DNA of 64,000 nucleotides from Tridacna crocea (GCA_943736015.1 OX031056.1:68847277-68911276); one strand, 5' to 3'. Positions 11,301 through 20,516 are shown, numbered from the stretch's first letter. Notes: a model not told the origin generated them from the letters alone. A program made the numbers and translations.

Positions 11301-14300
11301 TGGAATCAGTGTAAGATCGAATAATATTTTCACTGCTATTTATCGATATCCTATACCGGAAAGCATGAAATAAAAAACAATGTTTCTGCAATCCTTACAC
11401 TACTTCAACAAAAATATACATGCGGTTGTACTACATAGAGTGCTTTAGGGACGAAGGACATGAATCATTCACTTAAAGTTTACAAACTGAATTTAACTTG
11501 ATTCACAATGGCGGATTAGAAAATTTGTAACAGATAATATTTGATCACGTGATTTAATTCTCGGAATGTATTTTACAGTTTTTACAAACAACAAAGTTGA
11601 TAAGATCAGGTTTTTATCGATCTGGCAATGAAATTGCGGTATTTTACATGTTACAAAAGACACACACACAAAAAAAACGATCCGAACAGAAAAACAAAGT
11701 TAGTGTCGTCTCGATCTGGTTACGAAAGTTCCGTATCTTTATATGTATTTAAAAAAAAAGAAAACAACACTGAACAAGTCCATTTTGTTAACAACATGAC
11801 TACCTTCACAGGCACTTTTTGAAACCAGGGGCCGTATTCACCAACCATTCTTAAGAATAGTCTTAGTCTTATTCTCCAAGATTTTCTAAATTTGAAAGTA
11901 AAGCATTTTCTGATTGGCTGAACCATTTGGTTTAGCCAATAAGAAGTTGTGTTACTTCCAAATTTAGAAAATTCTGGAGACTGAGACCAAGAACGTTCTT
12001 AAGAATGGTTGGTGAATACGAGCGGATTAAAGCGAATAAAGATATAGTGCCGCCGCCCATTCATCGCCACAACAACAAGGCCAGTTCATCGCGAGTCTGT
12101 CAGTACTTTCAGTTCTTTGATTGAAGTTTTGTGATGTCATAAAAATCTGAAAAGCCCCCTTTAAGCTGTAGTGTAATATGTCGTTTATAATGGATTGCAG
12201 GTTCAAATGCATAACATGTAAAAAAGAAACAATATTGCAGGCGGAAATGCACGACATGAAAAAAGTACATCTTAATATTCAAATGAATGATAGATGAAAG
12301 TAAATGTTTAATTTTTTCGCTTACACTCTTCAACTTTGTGAATACGTACATCCATAAATACTATCGTTTGATGTTGATGTAATTCCCTGCTTTGATTACC
12401 TTTTTTTTTATAGCCATACCATTAGAGTCATACTATGTTAAAAAGGGGGCTTAATACATCTGCGTAAAGTATGGGCTCAGGTCAGCCTGCGCAGTCCGCG
12501 CAGGCTGATCTGGGCCGATACTTTTCGCTCATGGTTGATTTTCTTTATGATAAAGGGCCAGACTATCTTCATCTTCGCAAGCCAAGGCCGACGATTCACT
12601 ACGTTACTCTACCCTTGGCGGATCGAGCTTGATTTTCAGGTTCACTCGATACGCTTTTTCATTGGATGCAGCCAGCTCTAGCTGCAACGAATGAAATCGC
12701 TCGTAGCATTTCATCTTTGATAAAAATAGAACAGGGTCTCTACCTTTCGAATAAAAGGTAAAACATGGAAACCCACGTGGATGTCTGCTCATCGCTTCAT
12801 GTGTATTCGTAAGCGGTTTGTAAAACGATATTTCATTTGCTTTTAGAAATATGATGTAAAGGGGAGTAATAACCAGCATCCAATAGAGGGCGCATCGCAG
12901 GAATCTCGAAATCGGGCTCAATCAGCCAAGGTAAGATCCACGTAGTGATCGTAAACTTGGCTCGCGAAGATGGACTATCTTATGAATTAGGTGATTGTCT
13001 GACAAATTCAAATTCAAATATCTTATTCAAATATATAGGCCACCGGCCCATAATATATAAACAATTTTACAATACATTCCCTCACTAGATCTAATCTATT
13101 ACATCTAGGAGATACTTAAATTCACAATTATTAAACTGTTTTCGCCTTTTCATTTTTTTTTTTTTTGTCTTATCCAAATTCAAAATGTATACAACAAAAG
13201 TGAGAAGATGCTCTTGATGTGCATTTCCTCCATTTCACGCAATGTTTGGGTGCTTCCAACATATCAGCCCATAATATTATTTAAACATTATTGATATGCT
13301 TTAAGTATCTTGCAGAGGAGGAAACATAACTTCACAAAAATAAAAACTTGCAGTACTTTACCAGATTTTAGCCTTGTCCAAAAGTAAAACATCTGCAGTC
13401 TACAGTCGACATTGCTCGAAAAGGAGAAAATGCCAACAGCGTGCATTTCCTCCATTTAACTTATTACCAAACGACAATATTTTAGGCTTGTCCAAATCGA
13501 AAGCATTTGCAGACGATGAATTGAAACTGACTGAAAATTGGGAATTCATTTCATGACGGGTGGAAAACATTGTAGGAAAAGGAGAAAAAGAGATAAAGTG
13601 GCTATTTTGACCCATAATTATCTGATGGCGTGATTGGTATCGTGCTTCACAAAGATGCATCAAGCCCCCTTTTGCAAGAGCAAAGCTCTTTTAAATTTGA
13701 AACTTTCGACGGGCGAAAATACATGCCAGTGAAACTATAAAGATTTTGTTTTTCCTTTAAAGACTGAACTTCGCGGGCGGACGATATGCATTCAAGATCA
13801 GACTGCGCGTTTCTTGTTGTCTGATCTTGATCATGAGCCCCTGATTTTACCTTCAGCATTGAAAATGATTAAAGGAATCGGGAAAAATACCAGAAAAAAT
13901 AAATTAATTACGATATCAGAAAAGATAATCTGGCAAAAGAAGATTTCGCTTATTTGAAAAACTTCCTCGTGCATTCATTAGCATGTTGTCGCAATTTTTT
14001 ACGGTCATTATAGCATGTTAAATCAGCTAATTTAATTGTGAATCACAGGCAAGACAAAAATAGATAATACTGTAAAACCTGAAAATGTTGGCGTAATGAA
14101 AGTCTTCGCGGTTTTCGCGTAGTGATTAAAAAAAAACCGCGAAGATATCTGCTCTTGCCTACATGTAAGCTTGAATAAGGTTTATCGCCGGTTTACTTGA
14201 AACAAGCTGTAGTTACGAGGTTTTTTAAGAAAACCGATGATATTTGAACTAGACACCTGGTCATGTGGGAGCGATTGACAGAGACCCTTGTCGAAATCAA

Positions 14301-17300
14301 TGATTGCGTTTTTCTTATCACAGTCGACAAGCATACCAGTCTACTAGCCGTTAATATTGCCAATTTAAGACATTCTAAAACTTTTTATTCAAGCAAAAAT
14401 AGGGATTTGTTAAATTGAATGACAATGACAATAGTTCTTGCGGAAATTTAAACGCGCATGGTCCGTATTTTGTTGTTTACGAAGTTTAAGACTCGCAATA
14501 ATATCCACATTAACAGTATGTCGCCCGGAAATGACGGAAGTACTGTTGAGACAGACGAAATAAACCACTCGTCACAACTCGGCCGATTCCGTTCCTACAT
14601 CTAACCTCCGTAAAAGGGTCGTTTACATTTAAATTGAAAACATACAGAAATAATCAAAGCGTTGAGAACGCGGAAGTGGTATTTGTCGATGAAGCCGGTG
14701 TGGAATTAATAATTTGAAAGAAAAAAAAAAAGATATATTAATCAAATTTTGGCTTGAAAATCAAGTTACAAAGCAAATGAATACCTTTTGGTTGAAGGAA
14801 AGAATACCTTTTGGTTGAAGGAAGAGTACTCATGACAAAGTTAGGATTATTTGTGTTTTGGTGGTCTCCCTTTGATCATTAGATTTAGTAAGGAGTAACG
14901 TCTCTTAATAGTACAATGCATGGTGAATAGATTGAGAAACCATGTAAGTAATCGAATAAAATTAAGTTTGTACCTGAAAACTATGATTTTGAAATATCTT
15001 TGATTGTTAACATTCAATGTCCAAGATTTAAATCATTTTTTCGATGCCCAATCATACGGAGTAGCGCGCAATCATGGGATGAACAAGCCATGGTACGAAC
15101 TAGTTTTGGAACGAAAAAGTCCAGGACCAAAGTGATCGGTAGGAAAAAAATTGTATCATTGCGCCATTAGAAGTCATAGAGCCAGTGAAGCTATTTTCAA
15201 TCAAAATTAGTATTTCCACGATGAATGATCTTATCCAGTGTATTTTAATATGCATTTCCAATTACGTATCTAAGTGCTACCGAAAAACTCAATTGCCTGA
15301 GGAAATTGAGTTTAATTATGTTTATTCCCTTCGGCTTTGCACAAAATACGATACACGCTCTTCAAAATTCGATTTTTAAATAAACTCATATTGGCATTGT
15401 CTTCAACAAATACTACAAAACACGGATGGTAACATTGTAACACTCGTACATTTGGACGTTAGGCATGGTATTGTACGTAATAGAAAGATTCTCGAGTCTA
15501 CCAACAGAAGGCATGTCTTTTTTTCCGGAGAGGAAACAGAACAGCTTTGGATGCGTGGTATCTATCAGCCTAAACTGTTTAAAAAGGAAGCATTACTCAT
15601 TAAAGTGTTGTCAACGAGAATGAAAATGAAATAACTTTTTGCGCAAAAAAACATAGATCTATTCCGGAAGAACGACCATGAAACTTTCAAAAACGTTTTT
15701 TTTTTTTTTCAATTTTCAATGTTGAGTGAATGAATGTTAAATAAGCTTCTTTCGCGAGAACAAGTCAATAAATCTTTTCCAATCTTAGATTATTCTGCAA
15801 AATATACCGTAACACTAAATAAATTGTCATTCTCTGGACAGCGGGTGCACGAAAGTGTCTACGGGGTATTACAGTATATATGTTGCTGTCAAGCAGGGTT
15901 TTTTTTTTTCTCTTTTGGTGTAGAAAGGAACAGTCTATAGAGAAGGCAAATCGAAATATTTCAACAATTTTGTCACTTTGGTTGCATTTCTTGTCTTATT
16001 ATGCATGAAAATCAAACCATTTTCCACACCTCTACATCATAGCAACGGCGAAGTCACTTGCCAGCGAAATGGCAAAGTAGTTCCAATTCTGGCACGTACC
16101 ATGGCATATGGAACACCTCGGCCAATCTTTTGATCCAACCTCGGATGTATGCCGACGGAATAATATGTTAAAAAACTTGACATGCATCGCCGGAAGCGAT
16201 TATTCGACAGATACTCCCCACTACATAGATCCCGGGATGTTTTAAATGACGTCAACTAGTAACCGTTTTGAATGACTACAAATCCTGTAGAATGAGGGTA
16301 AGTCTAACTATAGCAGCATAAATGGCTGAATTTAGGACTTTCATTGATTACGCACTTGAAAAATTGGGCTGGATCGAAAGATTGGCTGAGGTGTTCGGAA
16401 TGTTTGCGCGATAATGACGTCATTGTATTTGTTGTTATGGGGGTGTTGTTGTTCCTTCCGGAAGTAGTCCGTCGGCATACATCCGAGGCTTGATTCGTAC
16501 AATTGACCGAGGTATTCCGAATGGTACCATGGTTGGTTTCTTCGACTTCAAGTGCTCACACGTACAAAAAGAAGAAGAACAGGGACCAGAAAAACGATAA
16601 TACACTAGTGTAGGCCTATTATCAAAATGAGTCATTGGTTTAAAACAATGCCGGGGTAGGTTTTCCGGCTCGCACCATGGTTGGTTTCGTCGGCTTCACG
16701 TGCTCACACAACAAAAAGAAGAAGAACAGGACCCAAAAAAAGCAGATAATAGACTAGTTTATTATCAAAAACAAGTCATAGGTTTAAAACATGCCGGATT
16801 AGGTTTTATATGTTAAGTACCTGAAATTTTGTCGAAAATGGCGTGTGTCGCTAGATCTTTACAGATATGCGTAGTCCTCGTCTTCTGATAAAATTAGCGA
16901 CTGTCAAAACAACGGGATTTAAAGGTGGGTATTTAGAATTTTCACATCACACCAAATTGAAAATGTATATGTCACTGAAATTTATATGAAAAAAAAAATA
17001 CAAATCATCAGTAATGAAGAATCATAAATTTACAAAAAAAAAAACAATTTTTTTTGTGGTATTCCCTTAAAAGGCTACGTAGCCTCTTAAGCTATTTTTA
17101 GATTTCCCGCCAAAATCAAAAAGAACATAGTGGGAATGTTAAGTGACTTGCACGTGACTAATGACTAATAAATTCCATAACATAACAAACATGTACTTAT
17201 TTTCCATAATGTCTAGAACTTCGGATGCCATGTTTTAAGCTTCGTCTGTATATTTCCGGTATGTAAATGGGCGAGTTGCTCATGTAAAAATAGACTGTGT

Positions 17301-17844
17301 TCCCTCCAGTGTTGACCTGGGCTGTATTAAATCTCTAATTTATCTAGTTGTGGGATGGTTTTGGACTACTGGGGTTTAATGAATGAAAAATACAAGGCTT
17401 TCCAAAGGGAGTATAAGGATGATTTGTTTGTATTTTTGTAAAATTTTTGTCCCAAAATCTAAAGGGCCACCTTTAAGGCATATCCGTGAAACATTATAAA
17501 TGGATCCATAAAATCTATTTTGTTTATCATCGGACTGAATCATGAGGTAGAATGGTCCTTGGACATGCAAAAAATGCAAAAAGTTTCGACTCATGTCAGC
17601 CTGCGCAATCCGCGCAGGCTTACATGAGTCGAAACTTTTTGCAGATGCATTGAACCGCCGTTTCATAGGATATGACATATATATATATCGATATCTACAA
17701 AAGAATACTTACAAGAGCGAGCCATGTGGCGACAAGAAATCCTGTTTCCACAACTTTCTCTGACGGTGATCGGTATCTTATCTGTGGATTGGTGTTCCCA
17801 CTTTTGTTGACGTCATCACTTGTAGTGTGCTCCGATGACTTCAT
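4241..17844 (-). CDS. MFSD4/NAGLT1-like major facilitator (sodium-dependent glucose transporter 1-like), complete 3-exon gene
   Basis: Exons 17844-17713, 7018-6727 and 5331-4241 join to 1515 nt: 504 codons plus stop, close to the usual ~510 residues of MFSD4 proteins. The family consists of 12-TM plasma-membrane carriers; the vertebrate relative NAGLT1/MFSD4B moves glucose with sodium, but the substrate here is an inference. Seen directly: a TM1 region with FGPTLIDL (residues ~51-58), an MFS motif A-like GAVFTDKLG after TM2, and LHLLHTGYGIGSFLIP in the first half. A Ser/Thr-rich extracellular loop with several N-x-S/T sites (residues ~190-220) and the LRSYAVDQ and FWISFTLGRLCFF segments of the second half follow. 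Introns are 10,694 nt and 1,395 nt. All four splice sites are GT/AG and both joins keep frame. The AG before exon 1 at 17899-17900 suggests a further non-coding 5' exon. Confidence 0.9.
5376..5530. repeat. degraded family A MITE in intron 2
   Basis: Recognisable pieces include GACTGGTCCAAATTAAAAA, GATTTGCAAACGACAAA, a GTAGGAAAAGAAGAAAATGC arm and 'TTCAGGGTC'. The palindrome has lost most of its right arm and the TTAA ends are not clear. Confidence 0.55.
5531..6028. other. intron 2 sequence, nothing recognised
   Basis: Intronic sequence of the transporter. A short ORF at 5851-6051 lies inside the intron and shows no family resemblance. Confidence 0.5.
6029..6546. repeat. two-copy tandem duplication within intron 2
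   Basis: GGTCCTGTCAAATACACGAG recurs 276 bp later (6029 and 6305), and the similarity continues across nearly the whole unit ('GAAAGTTGTATGAAAAGACG', 'GAGTTTAAGTTATTACTA'). The copies differ by scattered substitutions and small indels, so the duplication is not very recent. It lies just downstream of exon 2. Confidence 0.85.
6727..7018 (-). CDS. exon 2 of the MFSD4-like transporter (residues 45-141)
   Basis: The acceptor AACAG precedes GGC TTG TAC; the donor is TTG|GTGAGT. The 292-nt exon starts in phase 0 and ends in phase 1. It encodes GLYLEVFGPTLIDLTIK, then GLFPGCVIGAVFTDKLGS (loop 2-3 signature with D and K), then AIPWCTNVDIVWFLCFMGG. This corresponds to TM1 end through TM4 in MFSD4 proteins. 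An ORF that reads on to 6641 runs through the donor into the intron and should be ignored past 6727. Confidence 0.92.
7282..7510 (+). mobile_element. family B TTAA MITE
   Basis: Starts TTAACCCTTTACTCCATAG and ends CCCTATGGGGTAAAGGGTTA. The central palindrome is GGCAAAAGGTGAAATTGCTC and its complement around GTGAC. The last TTAA is changed to TTAT. It is paired in inverted orientation with the next copy. Confidence 0.88.
7538..7765 (-). mobile_element. family B TTAA MITE, inverted partner
   Basis: Reverse-oriented copy bounded by TTAA at 7538-7541 and 7762-7765. Only ~27 bp separates it from the preceding copy, so the pair forms a ~480-bp imperfect palindrome. Both copies carry the GTCATATACACATAAGAAAC segment. 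Confidence 0.88.
7766..8499. other. intron 1 sequence, nothing recognised
   Basis: Intronic to the transporter. A short 'TCTTCGAAGAATATGACATG' stretch near 8335-8355 matches the end of the foldback family found at 21632-22063; otherwise no feature is recognised. Confidence 0.45.
8500..8640. repeat. highly degraded family A fragment
   Basis: Contains GAAAACATTGCAGGCAAAG, CTTTTCCCACAGTATTTTCA and 'GGGATTGTTAAAG', in the order expected of family A but badly eroded. The ORF across 8391-8798 is a by-product of this repeat. Confidence 0.45.
8827..9032 (-). repeat. tRNA-derived SINE, copy 1 of an identical pair
   Basis: On the minus strand: A box TGGCTCAGTGG and B box GAGTTCGAATCCC with tRNA-like spacing, followed by an unrelated tail ending at 'CGTAAGA'. 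The would-be acceptor arms do not pair, so this is a SINE and not a tRNA gene. It is identical over 206 bp to 9149-9354. Confidence 0.8.
9149..9354 (-). repeat. tRNA-derived SINE, copy 2 of an identical pair
   Basis: By eye, base-for-base identical to 8827-9032 at an offset of 322 bp. The 116-bp spacer between the copies is not repeated on either outer side. The pair could be a very recent tandem duplication, two near-simultaneous insertions, or an assembly artefact. Confidence 0.8.
9447..9896 (+). mobile_element. family G element with snap-back end (reference copy)
   Basis: The left part is a 145-bp near-palindrome (9458-9602) running from TTTTTTTCGGTGTAAGATCG through CACGAGTGGCGCAGCCACTC and back. 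A ~290-bp tail follows, with ACCCTTTCTGGGAGGTGC and ending CCGGAAAGCATGAAATAAA. There is no coding capacity. Other copies occur at 10533, 26625, 37613, 43960 and 54800. Confidence 0.8.
9897..10532. other. intron 1 sequence, nothing recognised
   Basis: Contains a GGTGATGGTGG/GGCGGTGGTGGTGG-rich stretch near 10165-10205 and a G13 run near 10266. No exon or named repeat seen. Confidence 0.45.
10533..11376 (+). mobile_element. family G element, split by a family H insertion
   Basis: The left part (to ~10635) holds half of the snap-back end; the right part resumes at 11132 with CCCTTTCTGGGAGGAGCT. The copy at 9447-9896 shows the uninterrupted join ('GCTTTTTACCCTTTCTGG'), so it serves as an approximate empty site. 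Confidence 0.8.
10636..11131 (-). mobile_element. family H TTAA element nested in family G
   Basis: A 496-bp copy bounded by TTAA at 10636-10639 and 11128-11131, with AGGTGG-type inverted ends. Internal landmarks: GGCTACGTAGCCTTTTAAGG and a mixed A/T run. No ORF. TTAA targeting fits a piggyBac-like transposase acting in trans (inference). Confidence 0.85.
11377..11828. other. intron 1 sequence, nothing recognised
   Basis: AT-rich intronic sequence with no recognised exon or repeat. Confidence 0.45.
11829..12022. mobile_element. family C palindromic MITE
   Basis: Near-perfect ~195-bp palindrome with CCGTATTCACCAACCATTCT ends and a TTCTGATTGGCTGAACCA centre. The short ORF at 11720-11926 runs across it and is not real. 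Confidence 0.88.
12023..12461. other. intron 1 sequence, nothing recognised
   Basis: AT-rich, with ORFs on the minus strand (12027-12351) that show no family resemblance. Confidence 0.45.
12462..12528. repeat. family D GC-rich hairpin
   Basis: Inverted repeat around AGTCC with inner arm GGTCAGCCTGCGC. The outer arms contain mismatches ('GGGCTCA' against 'TGGGCCG'), so this copy is older than the one at 856. Confidence 0.75.
12561..12982. mobile_element. non-coding element with CATCTTCGC terminal inverted repeats
   Basis: Left end GACTATCTTCATCTTCGCAA and right end GCGAAGATGGACTATCT are inverted copies. The interior (CTACCCTTGGCGGATCGAGC onward) is similar to 62163-62390. The 105-codon ORF at 12604-12921 lies in this repeat and has no domain I recognise. 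Confidence 0.65.
13353..13592. repeat. two truncated family A copies in tandem
   Basis: A fragment 'TTTACCAGATTTTAGCCTTG' is followed, after TTAA at 13456-13459, by a second copy (ACCAAACGACAATATTTTAG ... GAAAACATTGTAGGAAAAGG). Both stop at or before the palindrome centre, so both lack their closing arms. Confidence 0.7.
13785..13833. repeat. family F hairpin
   Basis: TCAAGATCAGACTGCGCG pairs imperfectly with the following GTCTGATCTTGATCA. Compare the cleaner copy at 31602. Confidence 0.6.
13834..14649. other. intron 1 sequence; one shared short motif
   Basis: CACTCGTCACAACTCGGCCG (14566-14585) recurs at 36281-36300, marking a dispersed repeat that I cannot classify. A small inverted repeat surrounds 'CTTCGCGGTTTTCGCG' near 14103-14145. 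No exon seen. Confidence 0.45.
14650..15420. repeat. dispersed repeat, sister copy at 22970-23520
   Basis: AATCAAAGCGTTGAGAACGC, GCAAATGAATACCTTTTGG, 'CGCGCAATCAT' and CCTTCGGCTTTGCACAAAA occur in the same order at ~22970-23520. No coding frame spans it. Class unknown; a decayed LINE fragment is possible. Confidence 0.65.
15421..16095. other. intron 1 sequence, nothing recognised
   Basis: Short ORFs at 15452-15634 and 15734-15940 show no family resemblance or codon pattern. Two long T runs are present. Confidence 0.45.
16096..16532. mobile_element. foldback structure with ~65-bp inverted arms
   Basis: 16096-16162 and 16464-16532 are inverted copies (shared core CCTCGGATGTATGCCGACGG and its complement), separated by ~300 bp. 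This looks like a foldback element or an inverted duplication. Confidence 0.65.
16524..16808 (+). repeat. two tandem units of ~148 bp
   Basis: ACCATGGTTGGTTTC starts both units (16527 and ~16675), and both share AAAAAGAAGAAGAACAGG and 'GGTTTAAAACA-TGCCGG'. The first unit overlaps the right arm of the foldback structure. Confidence 0.75.
16919..17476 (+). mobile_element. family H TTAA element
   Basis: TTAA at 16919 and 17473 bound a 558-bp copy with AGGTGG/CCACCT termini, GGCTACGTAGCCTCTTAAGC and the end 'GGGCCACCTTTAA'. A short ORF at 17376-17678 runs across its edge and is not a gene. Confidence 0.88.
17575..17644. repeat. family D GC-rich hairpin
   Basis: Long hairpin around AATCC. Outer arm AAAAAGTTTCGACTCAT and inner arm GTCAGCCTGCGC, with one mismatch in the right arm ('GGCTTACATG'). 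It sits ~70 bp from the donor site of transporter exon 1. Confidence 0.85.
17713..17844 (-). CDS. exon 1 (coding) of the MFSD4-like transporter (residues 1-44)
   Basis: ATG at 17844-17842 opens a 44-codon exon ending VVETGFLVATWLAL at a CTT|GTAAGT donor. Joined in phase 0 to exon 2 it gives WLALGLYLEVFGPTLIDL, which restores TM1 of the family. A pyrimidine-rich stretch ending CCTGTCAG places an acceptor at 17899-17900. The first ATG after it is the chosen start, and the frame is open between, so an upstream coding exon cannot be excluded. The N-terminal ~28 residues are polar and cytosolic, as is common for MFS carriers. Confidence 0.82.
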
Positions 17845-17898
17845 TGTCACAAGCTGAATGTTGAAGGAGTGGTCGATCGAATTCTGTAGCTGTCGTCG

Positions 17899-18608
17899 CT
17901 GACAGGAATAAGAATAAATAAACGTGTGTATATATTGACATTTCCATTATATTTACCGTAACAGTATAGACCCTGGCCTGTTGATTTTATCTTGATTCGA
18001 ATTGAATAAAATTTTGTTTGCCTGCATCTTTAAACCTTTGAAATCTTTAAGTCAGAGTGGATAATATTAAACATTAACTGAGAACATAGATTTTATAATA
18101 ATTTTCTCTTCAAGATACACAAGCATATTAAAAATCAATGACGTCAGAAACACGGTGGAAAGATTTTTACACTAAATTGACGTCATAAAAGTGAGGTTAT
18201 CGTGCGGAAAAAATGTTGGGGTGACGTACGCATACTTACGGCCTTGTACTGCTTCCTGTCCCAAGTTCCGGTTTTCGAGATGAAATATAGTTTTGTAATT
18301 ATTCGCTGACGAGGTCATTTTTTTTCTGTAGTAAATAACTTACAAACCGAGCTTTGGGCAAATTAGGAGAATAAGACAGAGAATGTTCTTAAGAATGGTT
18401 GATGAATACGGACCTGGTCACAAACCGAGTTAAACTGAGTTACCCGGTCGGTCTCAACATTTTTTTCTGTAAATGACTACGCTGAAATTTGACCTACTTC
18501 CAGGAAATGCTTTACCGGAATGAATGATAAGCATCTTGCGATTGATTAAAAACAGTAAACAAGTCTTTTTTTTTCAGCGGATCCCTGCTGGCCTCTTTGC
18601 GGGCACAT
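17899..18608. other. upstream of the transporter; nothing recognised
   Basis: Would hold the 5' non-coding exon's intron and possibly the promoter. I cannot point to a TATA box or initiator with any confidence. A family C end fragment ('AAGAATGGTTGATGAATACG') lies near 18391-18410. Confidence 0.4.
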
Positions 18609-19020
18609 TTAAACTCTTTACCAAACGACAAAATTATAAACTGGTCCAAAATGAAAGCATTTGCAGACGACCAAAAAAAAATGTGATGAAAAATTGAAAT
18701 CTGGGCCCGTATCCACCAAGCATTCTTAGGAACGCTCTTTTGTCTTGTTCTCCATAATTTTCTACATTTGTAAGTAACACAACTTCTGATTGGCTGAACC
18801 GAATGGTTTTAGCCAATCACAAGTTGTGTTGCTTACAAATGTAAAAAAACTTGGAGAATAAGACCAGGAATATTCTCAAGAATGGTTGGTGAATACGAGC
18901 CCTGGTTTGGAAAGGATACAGAAAACATTGTGTTAAAAAGAGAAAATGCTGGTTACCAGAATTTTCTCCTTTCCCACAATGTTTTCAAAAGACATTTTTC
19001 AGAGTCGTTAAAAGTCAGGA
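18609..19020 (+). mobile_element. family A MITE split by a family C insertion
   Basis: Starts TTAAACTCTTTACCAAACGA and resumes at 18903 with the AGAAAACATTGTG arm and its palindrome, ending near GTCGTTAAAAGTCAGG. The inserted family C copy occupies 18703-18902. Confidence 0.8.
18703..18902. mobile_element. family C MITE nested inside family A
   Basis: A full ~200-bp palindrome (GGGCCCGTATCCACCAAGC to GAATGGTTGGTGAATACG) interrupting family A. The flanks suggest a short TGG target duplication, but this is too short to be certain. Confidence 0.85.
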
Positions 19021-19030
19021 TCGCCAACAG

Positions 19031-19570
19031 ATCTTTAGGGGATCGCCAAGATCGCCACCAGTCTACTCTCTTGCACAAAGATCCGTGGCACTCTGTTTAG
19101 AACGCTGGACATCACATCGCTATTTAATCGCTTAAATCGCTATCGAAACGCACCTTGAACGTAAACATCGTAAATGGAGCGCTATCGGATCGCTCAAGAG
19201 TGCAAATGTTCCTCCAGTATGCCGGTCATTGCGCTCCTATGTGATCCGATTGCGACCATTAGAGATGCAGTAGCGCTCCGTTGCGATCAAGTGGGGATAT
19301 GATGGCACTCCCATACGATCAAATGGTGATGTGACAGCATTCTTTTACGATCAAGCGGAGATAGGATAGCCCTCCGTTACGATCAAGTGGCGATATGATG
19401 GCGCTCCGATCGCGCTTATGGAGGACTATATAAAAAGAGTGTCTGTGTCTTAGACCGATAGTGCAGTGGTCAAACACTGGACTTTCAATCCTGAGGTCCG
19501 AGGTTCGATACCCGGCCCAACCAGGACCTTTCTGAGATAAGTTGTGTTTCTCACTCAACTAGAGGTGAAC
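19031..19570 (+). repeat. dispersed ~540-bp unit containing a tRNA-like SINE
   Basis: Begins ACAGATCTTTAGGGGATCGC, with repeated GATC-rich motifs. It then carries CTATATAAAAAGA followed by a tRNA-like part: A box GATAGTGCAGTGG near 19456 and B box GAGGTTCGATACCC near 19498. A closely similar unit lies at 24336-24880. Minus-strand ORF 19319-19558 is the shadow of this repeat. Confidence 0.7.
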
Positions 19571-19706
19571 ATGAACTAAACATGATGCCTTATTTTTAGA
19601 AATTGCTCTTTTTTTCAAAGATGATTTGGATTAACATCAAACTTGAAATAAATATAATTTATGATAATTTATATCACTGAAATTTTCACTTTATAATATT
19701 TTGCAA

Positions 19707-20459
19707 TTAAAGGTGGCCCTTCAGATTTTGGGACGATATTTTTACAAAAATACAAAAAATTCATCCTTATACTCCCGAGGCCTTTTAATTTTTATTCATA
19801 AAACCCCAGTAGCCGAAAACCATCCGACAACAGCAGAAATAAGCGATTTACTACGGCCCAGGTAGACACCGACGGGAACCACGGTCTATTTTTAGATGAG
19901 CAACTTGCTCATTTACATACTGGAAATACGCAAATGACGCTTCAGACATAGCGTCCACAGAAGAAATTATGGAAAATAATTACATGTTTGTTATGTTACA
20001 AACCATGATATATCCTCTTCTTGATATATGTAACGTTTAATTATAAAATAAACACAAGCTTTCGGCGGTACAAAGTCCAAATTTTTTGTAATTACTGCAG
20101 GCATTTTATCACAGGATCACACTTGAAGAAGGCGGTTGTACCGCCGAAAGCTTGTGTTTATTTTATAATTAAACGTTTGTTATGTTATGGAATTTAAGCG
20201 TCATTAATAACGTACCAGTCATTTTACATTCCCACAATGCTTTTTTAGTTTTTTTTAGCGCGAAATCTAAAAATATCTTAAGAGTCTACGTAGCCTTTTA
20301 AGGGAATACCATAAAAAAAAAAAAAAAAAAATTGGGGGGGGGGGGTAATTTTATGATTCTTAATTATTTATGATTTGTACTGTTTTTTCATAGAAATTTC
20401 AGTGATATATATTTTTTTTAAATTTGGTGAGATGTGAAAATTCTAAATACCCACTAATC
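19707..20459 (-). mobile_element. family H TTAA element with a nested foldback insertion
   Basis: Left end TTAAAGGTGGCCC at 19707. The right end is degraded (CTAAATACCCACTAATCA replaces the ...CCACCTTTAA terminus). It is longer than its relatives because of the 176-bp insertion at 19999-20174. Confidence 0.8.
19999..20174. mobile_element. foldback insertion with 41-bp perfect arms and a 13-bp target duplication
   Basis: Arms 20033-20073 and 20136-20176 are perfect inverted copies (41 of 41). GTTTGTTATGTTA flanks the insertion at 19986-19998 and 20175-20187. The TGAAGAAGGCGG and CGCCGAAAGC pieces resemble motifs I associate with Penelope-like element termini, but this link is weak. Confidence 0.75.
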
Positions 20460-20516
20460 AAGTAAAATAAAACGAGGAAAAAGAAGCTAATGATGGCGAA
20501 GTTATTTTTCATTATA

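Noticed and set aside
12604-12921. 105-codon minus-strand ORF
   Set aside because: Lies within a dispersed repeat with terminal inverted ends; the sister copy at 62163-62390 does not keep the frame.
14100-14145. structured RNA candidate (CGCGG inverted repeat)
   Set aside because: Short, with an A-rich loop and no second copy or flanking structure; it could easily arise by chance.
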